NCBI GenBank assembly: GCA_022605425.2
Contig: CM061252.1
Span: 744,001 to 808,000, forward strand
From: Hamiltosporidium tvaerminnensis
Lineage: Eukaryota; Microsporidia; Dubosqiidae
Reading direction: 5' to 3'
Length of the DNA stretch: 64,000 nt
Shown: positions 44,570 through 54,035 of the stretch, one piece after another
Layout: every line of letters begins with the position of its first letter
Numbering within the stretch: position 1 is the stretch's first letter
Made by a program: the position numbers and the translations under genes
The notes under the pieces: model-generated
Told to the model about the DNA's origin: nothing
Seen by the model: only the letters and a program-made list of their open reading frames with translations
Databases searched by the model: none

Positions 44570-47500
44570 CACTCAATGCTACTAAAAAACCTCAAAAATT
44601 TCTCATTCCCTTAAACTCAGTGAATCTATTGAAGTTATTCATACATTTATGAGTGCTTTCTTATGTTTTAATCTATCTAAAATAAATATATATAGGTCAT
44701 TTTTCCGAATCTTGCCATCTGTTCTTATTTCGCGTCTTTTCATATTTTCGAATTCTCATTATCAAGGATTTCTTAAACCGAGGGACTTCTAAGCCGTTTT
44801 GGGATTCAAATCTAGATCTATTTAGAATAAGAGGGTGTAAGCATCGTAAAAACTTCACTATGTCGTCGGATTTATCAATGGATGGATTTTGTCTCACACT
44901 GATTCGCCAAACTATCAGCTGATTTACCTAATTTATTACAGTGATGGTGCATACCTTCTGCTTTTTAGAAAATATTTTAATTTTGGATATAACATAACAC
45001 TGCTGCAATACATAATCTAATGTTCTATTTCTTTGGCCATCTATAATCATCGCAAATACTCACAAGCTCTTTTTTTTATGCCTTACATAGCGTTGAGTAA
45101 AGTTTTGATTTTTCTATTTCCTTATATAATTTTGCAAATTAAGCTTAATCTGCATTCTTTTTGGTGATTCTGCTTTTTCCTATATTTTACTATTAAGAAG
45201 TATTTCATAAGTGGAGGATGAGTTATATTAGTATTCTCTACTTTTAAGATTGCTGCTCGTCCAATCGATATTTCTTTACTCTTCTCCAGACGACCCCAAG
45301 GTTGTGAAAGAAAATGTTCATTTTGAACTACACTGTAAAAACCTCTTCGAAGTTCTTTTATAGTCAGATAGAGGCGTTCTTTATATCTTGGGTGAATATC
45401 TACATTGTTTTAATTAACAAAACTGTACGCTATTACCATCTAGGTTAAATAACTCCACCAATTACAGTAAAAGTACACTTAAGTGATAGTTGATAAACAA
45501 TTGCACAGGTTGAAAGATCAGAAGACTCACTTTTTTGTGTTTAAAAAGGTGCAAACAATTTATTCAATTCTTAATATCAGCCTGCTTTGCACATCTTCTA
45601 AATAGTTAAGTACCAGATTACTCCCTTTATCTTCTATTATTCCAAGGCATTTATGAACTCCAATACCTTCAAAAATAGTAGCAGTATCTTCGCAACTTGT
45701 GTCATCAATGGCTGAAATTTCTCTATTACACACGAACAAAAGACTTCGAATTTCTTTTGCTCATACTGATATTGAAAAACCGTAATCAACACATATAGGA
45801 GAGTTTATGATCATTTAAACGTCAAATTATTGGTATTAGAGAAACATAATTCACATTCAATAGAGTTTTAAATATTTATAATTATGTTTTACGGCTGATA
45901 TGATCTAAAAAAACACATTAAGATTAATTGAAAAAAGTATCTATTGCCAAAACATTCTTACGGGGTTCTTTTTCAAAATTTTTATAGCCTTACAGCACTA
46001 TATATTACTTTTTCTACATAGTTACCTATAATAATTGACCCAAGAATCGGGTAAATCAAAGTTCTTGATAAATAATCACATGTTTTTTGGCATCATATCA
46101 AGTTCTCTTAATTTTCTTGAGTAATTTTTATTACGAAAATTACGTAAGGACTGCTCTTTCGATCTTTGTACACCTTTCAAAGCCTAAAGTCGGAATAAGC
46201 AGTAACCTTTGGTCTTTAAAGAAAAAAAGTTGTAAAGCACATAGATGTGGGCTTGAGACATGCTTTAATACAACCCATTGGTCTGTAGAATAATCTTTTT
46301 AGAGTAAACATTTTTGATTCCGGCAAAACAGCCCGAAATTAAACTTATTACACGGTGATTATTTTTAGAAGCCTGAACTTAAAAATTTCAAAAATATATT
46401 TATAATGAGTTGTAAGTTTCTTGATAAACGAAAATTGTAGAATCTATAGTTTCGAATGCTTTCTAATCAAAGATCCAATTTATTATACTATTAAATGTAT
46501 CAAACAAAGAAGATATGACTAGTTTCTTATCTGATATAAATGAATCAAAGAATCATCTTGCGTGATTGATAGTAAATTTTGTCTCATATTGTAGGGCAAG
46601 GGCTTTAAAATTAGCCATGACTAACCATGCCCAGAATAAACAAGTTCAGGTAGCTTTCACTAAAATTGAATTCGAGACATCTCAGAAATGCGATTATCTC
46701 TTTCAAATTGCATCTATTTTACTTCATCATAGGCTTTTTAAGATAGACATTATAAGACTCAACCTTCTTAACTAGACCCTAGAAAGATAACACATATTTC
46801 ATAAGTTGAAGGAGACTCTCAAAAAATTTAAAGACTTTGTGGTTCAAATTGTTGAGTTTGTTCTGTCTTAGATGTTCTCGAATATATCTTTAGACTGTAG
46901 ACTAAGAGATTTTATACTCTATGTTTTCCTTATAGCGAGTCTGGGCTTCCTTTTAAGCGCTGTATTATCGTAACATCTATACGCAAAGTCAAAAGCAAAA
47001 CCAGGCATCCGTGCTTACGTATTCTCTGTCTGTTGTCGGTGTAGCTGTCTCGGTTTTCTATTGTCACTTGATTTATTTAGGTGGTTTTGACTTCGAACCA
47101 CGCCATTTTTATTATTTTAACTGAGATTTCCTTGATTTTATTCAAAAATTATCTCCCGGGTTTATGTGCACAATGCAATTAATCATGAAATATCGTTCAG
47201 TGAGACAAGAGGGGTTTTCTGTTCTTTCCACCCCTTCCTGAATTTACCTTCCTATATATTCTTCTCTGCTAATGTTTTGCAGATCGAGAGCTAACTAGCT
47301 GCCGATTTCTCACCTTAGATCTTTTGGAACTTTGTTCAACCAATTTGAAGCATTCTTTAAAACCTTGTCTGTAGTTCAAAAAAAATGTTTGAGGTCATGC
47401 CTGAGAAGTTAATCGTACAGAAAAATGGATTAGCCGAAGTGCCATTAAACTGTTACCTTGAACAATGCTAGAATACGGGGACTTGTCATGTGATACTATA

Positions 47501-47765
47501 GCCTGCACGTGAGGCTTAAGCAGAAGAGAAATGTGGCGTGCTAGACCAAGGCAAGGTTTAATTACAAGGTTTTGCGTGTTATTACATGTTTGGCTTGATG
47601 ATAGATGTGTCATTTTGATAGATAAAGAAAAAAATATAAAATTCGCTGTTATGTTTCCTCGATTTGCCCCACCATTTTACTATTAAACACCTCTCAGTTT
47701 TGTTTGCGGCGTTTATTTCTCTTATTTGTTGTTCGCTTTCGAGATATTTCTTTATACAATTAAAA
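44570..47765 (-). mobile_element. Nearly full-length dead RLE retrotransposon
   Basis: Aligns in order with the intact element from about 48930 to 52235. Good anchors: 44680-44860 (TCTAAAATAAATAT ... CTCATTATCAAG), 45220-45310 (TAAGATTGCTGCTCGTC), 45500-45700, 46420-46540 (GAGTTGTAAGTTTCTTGAT), 47390-47620 (AACTGTTACCTT ... ACTTGTCATGT ... CATGTTTGGCTTG), and 47690-47765 (GCGGCGTTTATTTCTC). Stops and indels are everywhere. The 3' terminus, present at 48437 in the intact copy, is not recognisable here. Confidence 0.85.
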
Positions 47766-47915
47766 TTTGGTTATAAAATGTAAAAAATGCAAAAAGTACA
47801 TTTTTATAAACTATTCAGCAATATTTTTCTACTATGAATTTCGATATTATGGATTTTTATTTTCCGTTTTGGATTTTCTTTTTTTTACAAAAATATCAAA
47901 AGATGAAATCCATAA

Positions 47916-47918
47916 CCC
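47916..47918 (+). promoter_or_regulatory. CCC start-proximal signal
   Basis: CCC at -6 to -4 before the ATG at 47922 (ATAACCCTAC-ATG). Confidence 0.5.
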
Positions 47919-47921
47919 TAC

Positions 47922-48353
47922 ATGACAGACGGTCCTAGATTAAACAAACTAAAACAAATATATACAAAAGCTATACAACAAACCACAACAAATACAACCC
48001 TCCAATCCGATTTACTTTCACTATTTAAACAACATCTTTCAACCTACAACGTATCTATCAAACTAAACCTACTCGATACACTTATTTCCAACAATCATAT
48101 AAACCTAAGAGATATCTCTTCATCTTCATATATAAAAGAAGTTTATGAATCGTACATTGTAGATGATAAAAGCAATTTTATTTCATATTTAAATACACAA
48201 ATTGAAAAAGTAAAAAATAGTAAAAATGATGTAGAAAACGAAGTATCAGAAATAAATTCTCAAATAAAGGAATACGATTTGAAAATAAACGAATTGGAAG
48301 AAGAAAGTAAAAGTGTTTTAGAAAAGGCAGAACAACTTGAAAGCACTTTTTAG
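47922..48353 (+). CDS. Small helical protein, candidate Nnf1-like kinetochore subunit
   Basis: 143 residues. The N-terminus RLNKLKQIYTKAIQQT resembles the opening helix of Nnf1/PMF1 proteins (RFxKLxxxFxxALxxT), subunits of the Mis12/MIND kinetochore complex. The middle contains LNLLDTLISNN. The C-terminal third (about 90-141) is a coiled coil (VENEVSEINSQIKEYD, INELEEESKSVLEKAE). Length, all-helical layout and end coiled coil suit Nnf1, but the similarity is short and other small coiled-coil proteins are possible. The gene is clearly real: balanced composition, ATG, and a CCC signal right upstream. It is squeezed into about 0.7 kb between a dead retrotransposon and the intact one, convergent with the latter, whose 3' end lies about 80 bases downstream. 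Confidence 0.72.
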   Translation: MTDGPRLNKLKQIYTKAIQQTTTNTTLQSDLLSLFKQHLSTYNVSIKLNLLDTLISNNHINLRDISSSSYIKEVYESYIVDDKSNFISYLNTQIEKVKNSKNDVENEVSEINSQIKEYDLKINELEEESKSVLEKAEQLESTF

Positions 48354-48436
48354 TTTAGTATTTGTATTTCTTCATTAAAATTTTCATTCTTTTATTCATC
48401 AATCTCCTAAATCAAAAGCTATAAAAATAAAATTTT

Positions 48437-51400
48437 TATTTAATAAAATTCTGGGTTAAAATATTTTTTACCATTTTTACATGTTTTCTTCTACCTCTTT
48501 GACCACTTTTGTCTCTTCTTCCAAATCCGACTCTTCATTTATGTTATTGGTCGGTTCCTCTAAAGTGGTTCCTCCTTGTAAAATAAAGGGGGCTTTATAT
48601 TTTGGTTTAAAATTTTTGGCACCATCTTCCTCTGTTTTCGCTTCTTTTAAAGGGGGTATTGGTTCCTCATGCATCTCTGATCTCATAATAACACCCATTG
48701 ACGCTCTCTCCCAGCTCTCTTCGGCATTTAGTCCTGACTCAAGTCCTCTTCGTCGATCAAAGGAAATAGTTTCGACTGTCTTTTTAAGTACTATAGACTG
48801 AATGTATGCTTCTACATTCATGGGTATTTCTAGTCTTTTAAGATGAGATTTATGGTATTTTGTCACAATACCGTCCCAGGTCATCACATAAGGGATTATC
48901 TCAACACTACACTTATAAATAAGGCCCAACTCATTGGCTAGCAGGTCATACTTCCTTAGTTTTTCAGTTTCAACTATTTGAAGTGAATCTTGGGAAGTGA
49001 TTCCTACTTCAATGAGTGTTATCTTATTCTTCTTCTTATCTAAAATAAATATGTCCGGTCTGTTATTCCGAATTTTAACATCAGTTTTAATTCTGGTGTC
49101 CACTCTTATCTCTGCATACTCATTATCAAGAATTTCTTGAACTGAGTGGCTCCTTATTCGTTTTGAAGACTTAAACTTATATCTATTTAGAAGGAGAAGG
49201 TGTAGGCATCTAACCACTTCATTATGCCGTCTAGTGTAATCATGGCCTAGCATTTTTTCACATCTAGTTGCTAGATGATCCACAGTCTTACCAGACTTCC
49301 CGCAATGTTGACACACACCATCTGCTCCCCAGAATACATTTCTATCCTGGATATAGCAGAACACAGCTTCATTTCGTGGCCTAATATTTCCTCTCTTTAG
49401 CCATCTTGAAGAGTCACTAACACTCACAAGCTCATTTTTCCTTGCATTATATAACTTTGAATGGAGTTTTCGTTTTTCTATTTCGTTATATAGTTTTGCA
49501 AGTTGAGCTTCTTCTAAACTTTTCTTAGTGACTTCTTCTACCAACCTGTACTTTACTTTTAAGAAGCCTTTTATTAGTGCAAGATGGGTTTTATTATTAT
49601 TCTCCACCTTGAGGATTGCTGCTCGTCTAGTTGATATTTCTTTACTTTTTTCCAGACAATCCAAGAGTTGCAGAAGCATATGTTCGCTTCGCAACTCAAC
49701 ACTATGTAGACCTCTTCCAAGTTCTGTTCTAGGAAGATACAACCGCTCTTTACATCCTGGGCGGAGATGTATCTTATTTTTAACCAACACCGCACGCACT
49801 GCCTCATCTAACTTAGAGAAGTCAGCCGGTTCAAGTCGAAGTACTCCTATGTGGTAGTTGATTAACGATATCGCATGTTGATTGATTGCAGAAAATAAAT
49901 TTTTTGCATTTAATCTAGTGTGACAAAGTCTTTCAACTCTTGATATAAGTTTGCTCTGTACTTCTTCAAATGAGCTACGTGTTGGGATTCCTCTGCTATC
50001 TTCTATTATTCCTAAATATTTGTAAACACTAACACCTTCTAGAAGAGTAGCAGTATCTTCACAACACGTATCATTTGTGGCTGACTTCTCTTTGTTAATC
50101 TCTAAGCCAATCACCTCTAAAAATTCCTTTGCCTCGCCTGTCATAGCACTCAATGTGGAGCTGTCTTTTGCAAGGAGCTTAAGATCATCAATAAACAAGA
50201 GATGATTAGTAGAATGGGATTCTGCATCTGTTTGTACTGTCACTTTTGTGTATTTTTCATTAAGCTTTCGGCTTAATGGATCCATACACAACACAAATAA
50301 CAAAGGTGACAGACTATCTCCTTGTAGAATCCCTCTATCAATCTTCTTGCTCATGATTTTTTCAGGCCCTACTGATATATCAATTTTCCATTTTGATATA
50401 ATTACCTTAATAAATTTCAGGATCCAATCAGGTAAATTAAGGTTTTCAATGCATTGAGTTAAATAAGCATGATCTATTGAATCATAAGCTTTTTTAACAT
50501 CAATCCATGTTGCCTTAAGATTATTTCCATACTCTTTATTTAAGGCAATATTCAGTAGAGCCTGCTCTTTCGCTCCCTGCACACCTCTTACCGCCCCTAG
50601 TTGGTTCTCTGCAAGCAACCCTCGCCTTTCCACTTCAAGTTGAACGACTTTCGTTACACACTTTGTCGTTAACTTATAGAGGTTGGACATACAAGTGATT
50701 GGCCTGTAGTCAGAGCCTCTTCGTGGAATTCCTTTCGGTATCAAATACGTAAGCCCGCAGTAAAACCAATCAGCTTGAGGTGTTCCTTCTAAACATATAA
50801 CTTTCACAATATCATAAAGATATTTGTGAAGAGTTGTAAGTTTCTTAATGAAAAAATTGTAAATACCATCAATTCCAGCAGCTTTCCAATTAGGGAGCCA
50901 ATTAATGATATTCACAAATTCATCAAGTGAAGGAAACGTGGTCGGATGATTATCTGATACAAATGGAATCAAATAATCATCGTACGTGACTGTGTCATCA
51001 TTTTTGTTCCACATTGTAGACCAAAAACTCATAATTTCATCACGGCTAACCACATGCTCGGATTCCACACGCTCGGATAACCCACGATAAAATCGACCTC
51101 GGAAAAGCTCAAACATACGATTCTCTTTTCGGAATTGCTTCCTACTTTCATGCATCGTAATTTTTTTCTCGTAAACATTCAAAGACTCATTCTTCTTAAC
51201 TAAAGCCTCAGAAAGATCAGTTACGCTGCTCAAGTTTAAATTAAACTCTCGCATGATTTTCTTAAGGCTCTTCGTTTCCGAAGTGGAGAGCTTTTCCTGC
51301 TTACGAGCTTTCTCGAGGAGATCTTTGGAAAGTACTAACTTAGAAATTTTACTTTCTATGTTTTCCTTCCAAGCGGATCTAGGCTTCTCTTTACGTGTTG

Positions 51401-52290
51401 CCTCGTCATAGCATACCTGCGCAGCTTGCATGATATACGCGGCTTCCGTAATTGACTCAGGTACATGAGCTCCTGCATATTCACCGACTACTCGATTTAT
51501 GAGATCCAGAACTTTACTATCAACCAATTCATTTGGATGTTTTCTAGTTCGGACCACCACTTTTCCAATTTCGTTCTCAGAGATTTCTTTGATTTTACTC
51601 AAGAATTTATCTCTCAGGTTTATGTACTCCGTGGTGTCGGTCAAGGTGCATGTATCAGCGAGACAAGTGGCGATTCTACGTCGCTCTCCATTCTCTTCTG
51701 ATTTTACATCCTTTCCCATCTCACTTTGTGCCAATTTTTTTAACACTTCGAGAGTTTCAGTGCAGCCGAATTTCTCATTATAGTACCTGTGAAGCTCTGT
51801 CCAGCCATTTCTTGGCATTCTTTCAAACCTTGTCTGTACTGCAAAAAAAACAATTCGAGGCCATTCCTTCGGGTCGGCTGTTACGGAATCGAATATCGTC
51901 CGCAATGCCATTAGCCTGTTACCTTCCGGAATAGCTAGAGTACAGGGGCTTGTCATGTCGTACGATGGCTCGCACGCAGAGACTTCAACCGAAGAGGGAA
52001 CTGGTGCATTAGGCGAAGGTAAGGTGTCAAGCCCACTATTTTGCATTTTACTGCATGTTTGGCTTGGTGGTGGAGGTGTTATTGTTGTGTAGGAGGAGGA
52101 AGGTAGGGGAATCGCCGGTGGGTGTAGCTTACATTTTTGTATCTCACTATCACTCTTTTTCACCTCATCAGCGTCGTTTGCAGCCTTTATTTTGGTATTA
52201 TTCGATATTTCGCTGCTAACATTTTTCTTTCTACCCATATAAAAATAAAATATAATTTAAAATTTTTTAAACATTTTTTTCTTTTTAGAG
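48437..52290 (-). mobile_element. Intact RLE-type (R2/R4-like) non-LTR retrotransposon
   Basis: The element comprises a ~50-base AT-rich leader, one complete ORF (48477-52238) and a short 3' tail ending near 48437. The 3' edge is defined by where similarity to the fragment at 3393 begins. No poly(A) tail or long terminal repeats are seen. R1 copy 5 starts directly at the 5' end. Five other copies or fragments of the element lie in this window. Confidence 0.88.
48477..52238 (-). CDS. Retrotransposon polyprotein: reverse transcriptase + restriction-like endonuclease
   Basis: 1253 residues, uninterrupted. Residues 1-130 are polar and Pro-rich; 150-400 are basic and helical without classic zinc fingers. 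The reverse transcriptase covers about 495-745. Motif A is WIDVKKAYDSIDH with D580, motif B is RGILQGDSLSPLLF (635-648), and the catalytic motif C is LFIDD with D684-D685 (FIDD rather than the usual FADD). A CCHC knuckle at C976, C979, H988, C993 is followed by the PD-(D/E)xK-type endonuclease with RPD (1060-1062) and IEVG (E1077). Knuckle plus C-terminal endonuclease is the hallmark of the early-branching R2/R4/Dong/NeSL LINE group, which copies by target-primed reverse transcription. It ends in an acidic tail. All catalytic residues are present, so the copy may be active. Confidence 0.95.
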   Translation of the reverse strand: MGRKKNVSSEISNNTKIKAANDADEVKKSDSEIQKCKLHPPAIPLPSSSYTTITPPPPSQTCSKMQNSGLDTLPSPNAPVPSSVEVSACEPSYDMTSPCTLAIPEGNRLMALRTIFDSVTADPKEWPRIVFFAVQTRFERMPRNGWTELHRYYNEKFGCTETLEVLKKLAQSEMGKDVKSEENGERRRIATCLADTCTLTDTTEYINLRDKFLSKIKEISENEIGKVVVRTRKHPNELVDSKVLDLINRVVGEYAGAHVPESITEAAYIMQAAQVCYDEATRKEKPRSAWKENIESKISKLVLSKDLLEKARKQEKLSTSETKSLKKIMREFNLNLSSVTDLSEALVKKNESLNVYEKKITMHESRKQFRKENRMFELFRGRFYRGLSERVESEHVVSRDEIMSFWSTMWNKNDDTVTYDDYLIPFVSDNHPTTFPSLDEFVNIINWLPNWKAAGIDGIYNFFIKKLTTLHKYLYDIVKVICLEGTPQADWFYCGLTYLIPKGIPRRGSDYRPITCMSNLYKLTTKCVTKVVQLEVERRGLLAENQLGAVRGVQGAKEQALLNIALNKEYGNNLKATWIDVKKAYDSIDHAYLTQCIENLNLPDWILKFIKVIISKWKIDISVGPEKIMSKKIDRGILQGDSLSPLLFVLCMDPLSRKLNEKYTKVTVQTDAESHSTNHLLFIDDLKLLAKDSSTLSAMTGEAKEFLEVIGLEINKEKSATNDTCCEDTATLLEGVSVYKYLGIIEDSRGIPTRSSFEEVQSKLISRVERLCHTRLNAKNLFSAINQHAISLINYHIGVLRLEPADFSKLDEAVRAVLVKNKIHLRPGCKERLYLPRTELGRGLHSVELRSEHMLLQLLDCLEKSKEISTRRAAILKVENNNKTHLALIKGFLKVKYRLVEEVTKKSLEEAQLAKLYNEIEKRKLHSKLYNARKNELVSVSDSSRWLKRGNIRPRNEAVFCYIQDRNVFWGADGVCQHCGKSGKTVDHLATRCEKMLGHDYTRRHNEVVRCLHLLLLNRYKFKSSKRIRSHSVQEILDNEYAEIRVDTRIKTDVKIRNNRPDIFILDKKKNKITLIEVGITSQDSLQIVETEKLRKYDLLANELGLIYKCSVEIIPYVMTWDGIVTKYHKSHLKRLEIPMNVEAYIQSIVLKKTVETISFDRRRGLESGLNAEESWERASMGVIMRSEMHEEPIPPLKEAKTEEDGAKNFKPKYKAPFILQGGTTLEEPTNNINEESDLEEETKVVKEVEENM

Positions 52291-53018
52291 TCGAGGGAGG
52301 ATAACCACATAAAAAACTTTCTGCTTGGCAATGAGTGTGTGAAACTGGTGTGAGAGCATTGTTTGGATTTTTGATGGAATAAAACCACACTACATCTTCG
52401 GTTGTTCCATGGGAGTTGTTATGAGGAGGAGAGGTCTAAGAAATGGAGAAACTTTTTCTACAAATTTATTTGTAGTTTTTTATGTAACCAGATTGCAGAC
52501 TGCAGCTGAAAATGTAGGTAATTGCCATGTAAAAGCATGGAAACCTAGCCAAGCTCACTCGGGTTAGAAGACTTAGCGTCTGGGAGATATAAAAATAAAA
52601 CCCATTAAAAGCCGGGAGAGCTAAGTAGCAGGTTATACCTGTTGGTATGACATTGCACTGTCTAGGTGGACCCCATGTAAATCTCTGAAATATATCTTAG
52701 CTAGAAGTTTATTGGGTTCAGAAAATATAGAGTAAGTGGGATTTCTGCATAGTCTTGGGGGAGCCCAGGGGGGGGGGCTTCGGCCTTCGATCACACTCCA
52801 TGAAACGGACATTAACGAACTCCGGGCAACTGCCTCGCCTATTAATAAGTTTCTACACACTTCGTAGATTAAAGGCTTTGAAACGAAGGTATCGCATGAG
52901 GTACTGATGTAGTGTTGGGGTAGCAGTCATTTATGTTAAACCTAGAACTGCGTTAATGTCATAAAAACAAATATAACACTTGCCACTGTTATAAAAAGAT
53001 GTGATATTTTTAAATAAT
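52291..53018 (+). mobile_element. R1 retroposon copy 5, adjoining the retrotransposon 5' end
   Basis: A young copy closely matching copies 1, 2 and 6 by eye, with a 10-base G run at 52768-52777. Its 5' end lies only ~52 bases upstream of the retrotransposon ATG, on the opposite strand. Direct repeats flanking it were not found, so its exact ends rest on comparison with copies 2 and 6. Confidence 0.88.
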
Positions 53019-54035
53019 ATTTCGTATTATTAAAATAAATAATAGATTTAAAAATGCACAAAAAAATATCAGAATTTCTAGAAAATTAAAATCTAATAAA
53101 ATATGTGTTACTTTCTAAAACAAGCGTTTAATAAAAAATAAGAAATAAAAAATGCTATTTTTGCAACCCTTTATCTTAAATACTATTCGAATTATAAATA
53201 CAAACTTTAAAGCAAAATCAGAAGTGTAAGAATCAACAAATTTAAATAAAATTTATTCTTTCTAATTAAAATAATTTAAATCAAAAACCTGAAAATATTT
53301 ATTTCCAACGTTAGAATTAAAAAATAACAGTTTAATATAACAAAACAAACCATTTTTTAGATAATCTTACTTCAAATTTATATAAATCTGAAATTAATTA
53401 ACAAATATTTTATATCAAATTTACTTGAAATTTATAGAAAACTGAAATAAATTAACAAATAAATTAACAAATTTACCTTAAATCTTGACAAATTTATATA
53501 CAACTTGCATAAATATATCTATAAATCAAAATATTTTTATATTAAAAATACAAATTAAGAAAATTTATCGTTTAAAACATACAAATTAAGAAAAATAATT
53601 TATAACAAATTAAATACCTTTTAAAGTAAATAAGCTTTAATATATAAAAAAGAGATTAGTATAAGAATAATAAGACTATTGTTTTTATACTAAAGTTCAT
53701 TAAGCATTGATAAAATTATGAAAAATTCTTAAAATAAATCAAAACACAAATCAAAAAAATAGTAAGAAAATCTAAAAAAATAGTAAGAAATAATTTAAGA
53801 ATTAGTAAGAAATAATTTAAGAATTAGTAAGAAAATACCTAAAAATATCTAAAAATATCTAAAAATAAATACATTAATTTGTAATAAATATTTTAAATCA
53901 ATGTAAAGTAAATAACAAATTAAACCAATTAAATAAACTTTATTTTTAAAAAATGATTAATATTTATTTCTAAACAAAAATACAAAACAAGTTTTAAATT
54001 TTACTTGAAAAAAAATCAGAAAAAAATAAATAAAA
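53019..54035. other. 1-kb AT-rich gap with small tandem repeats
   Basis: No gene. Short imperfect tandem repeats occur at 53440-53475 (AAATTAACAAAT) and 53745-53870 (TAAGAATTAGTAAGAAATAA, about 22-base period, then ATATCTAAAA). Confidence 0.6.

Noticed and set aside
52291-53018. R1 as a ribosomal RNA or tRNA-related sequence
   Set aside because: None of the universally conserved rRNA segments I looked for is present. A short AGCTAAGTAGCAGG stretch resembles a pol III box A but there is no matching box B or tRNA fold.
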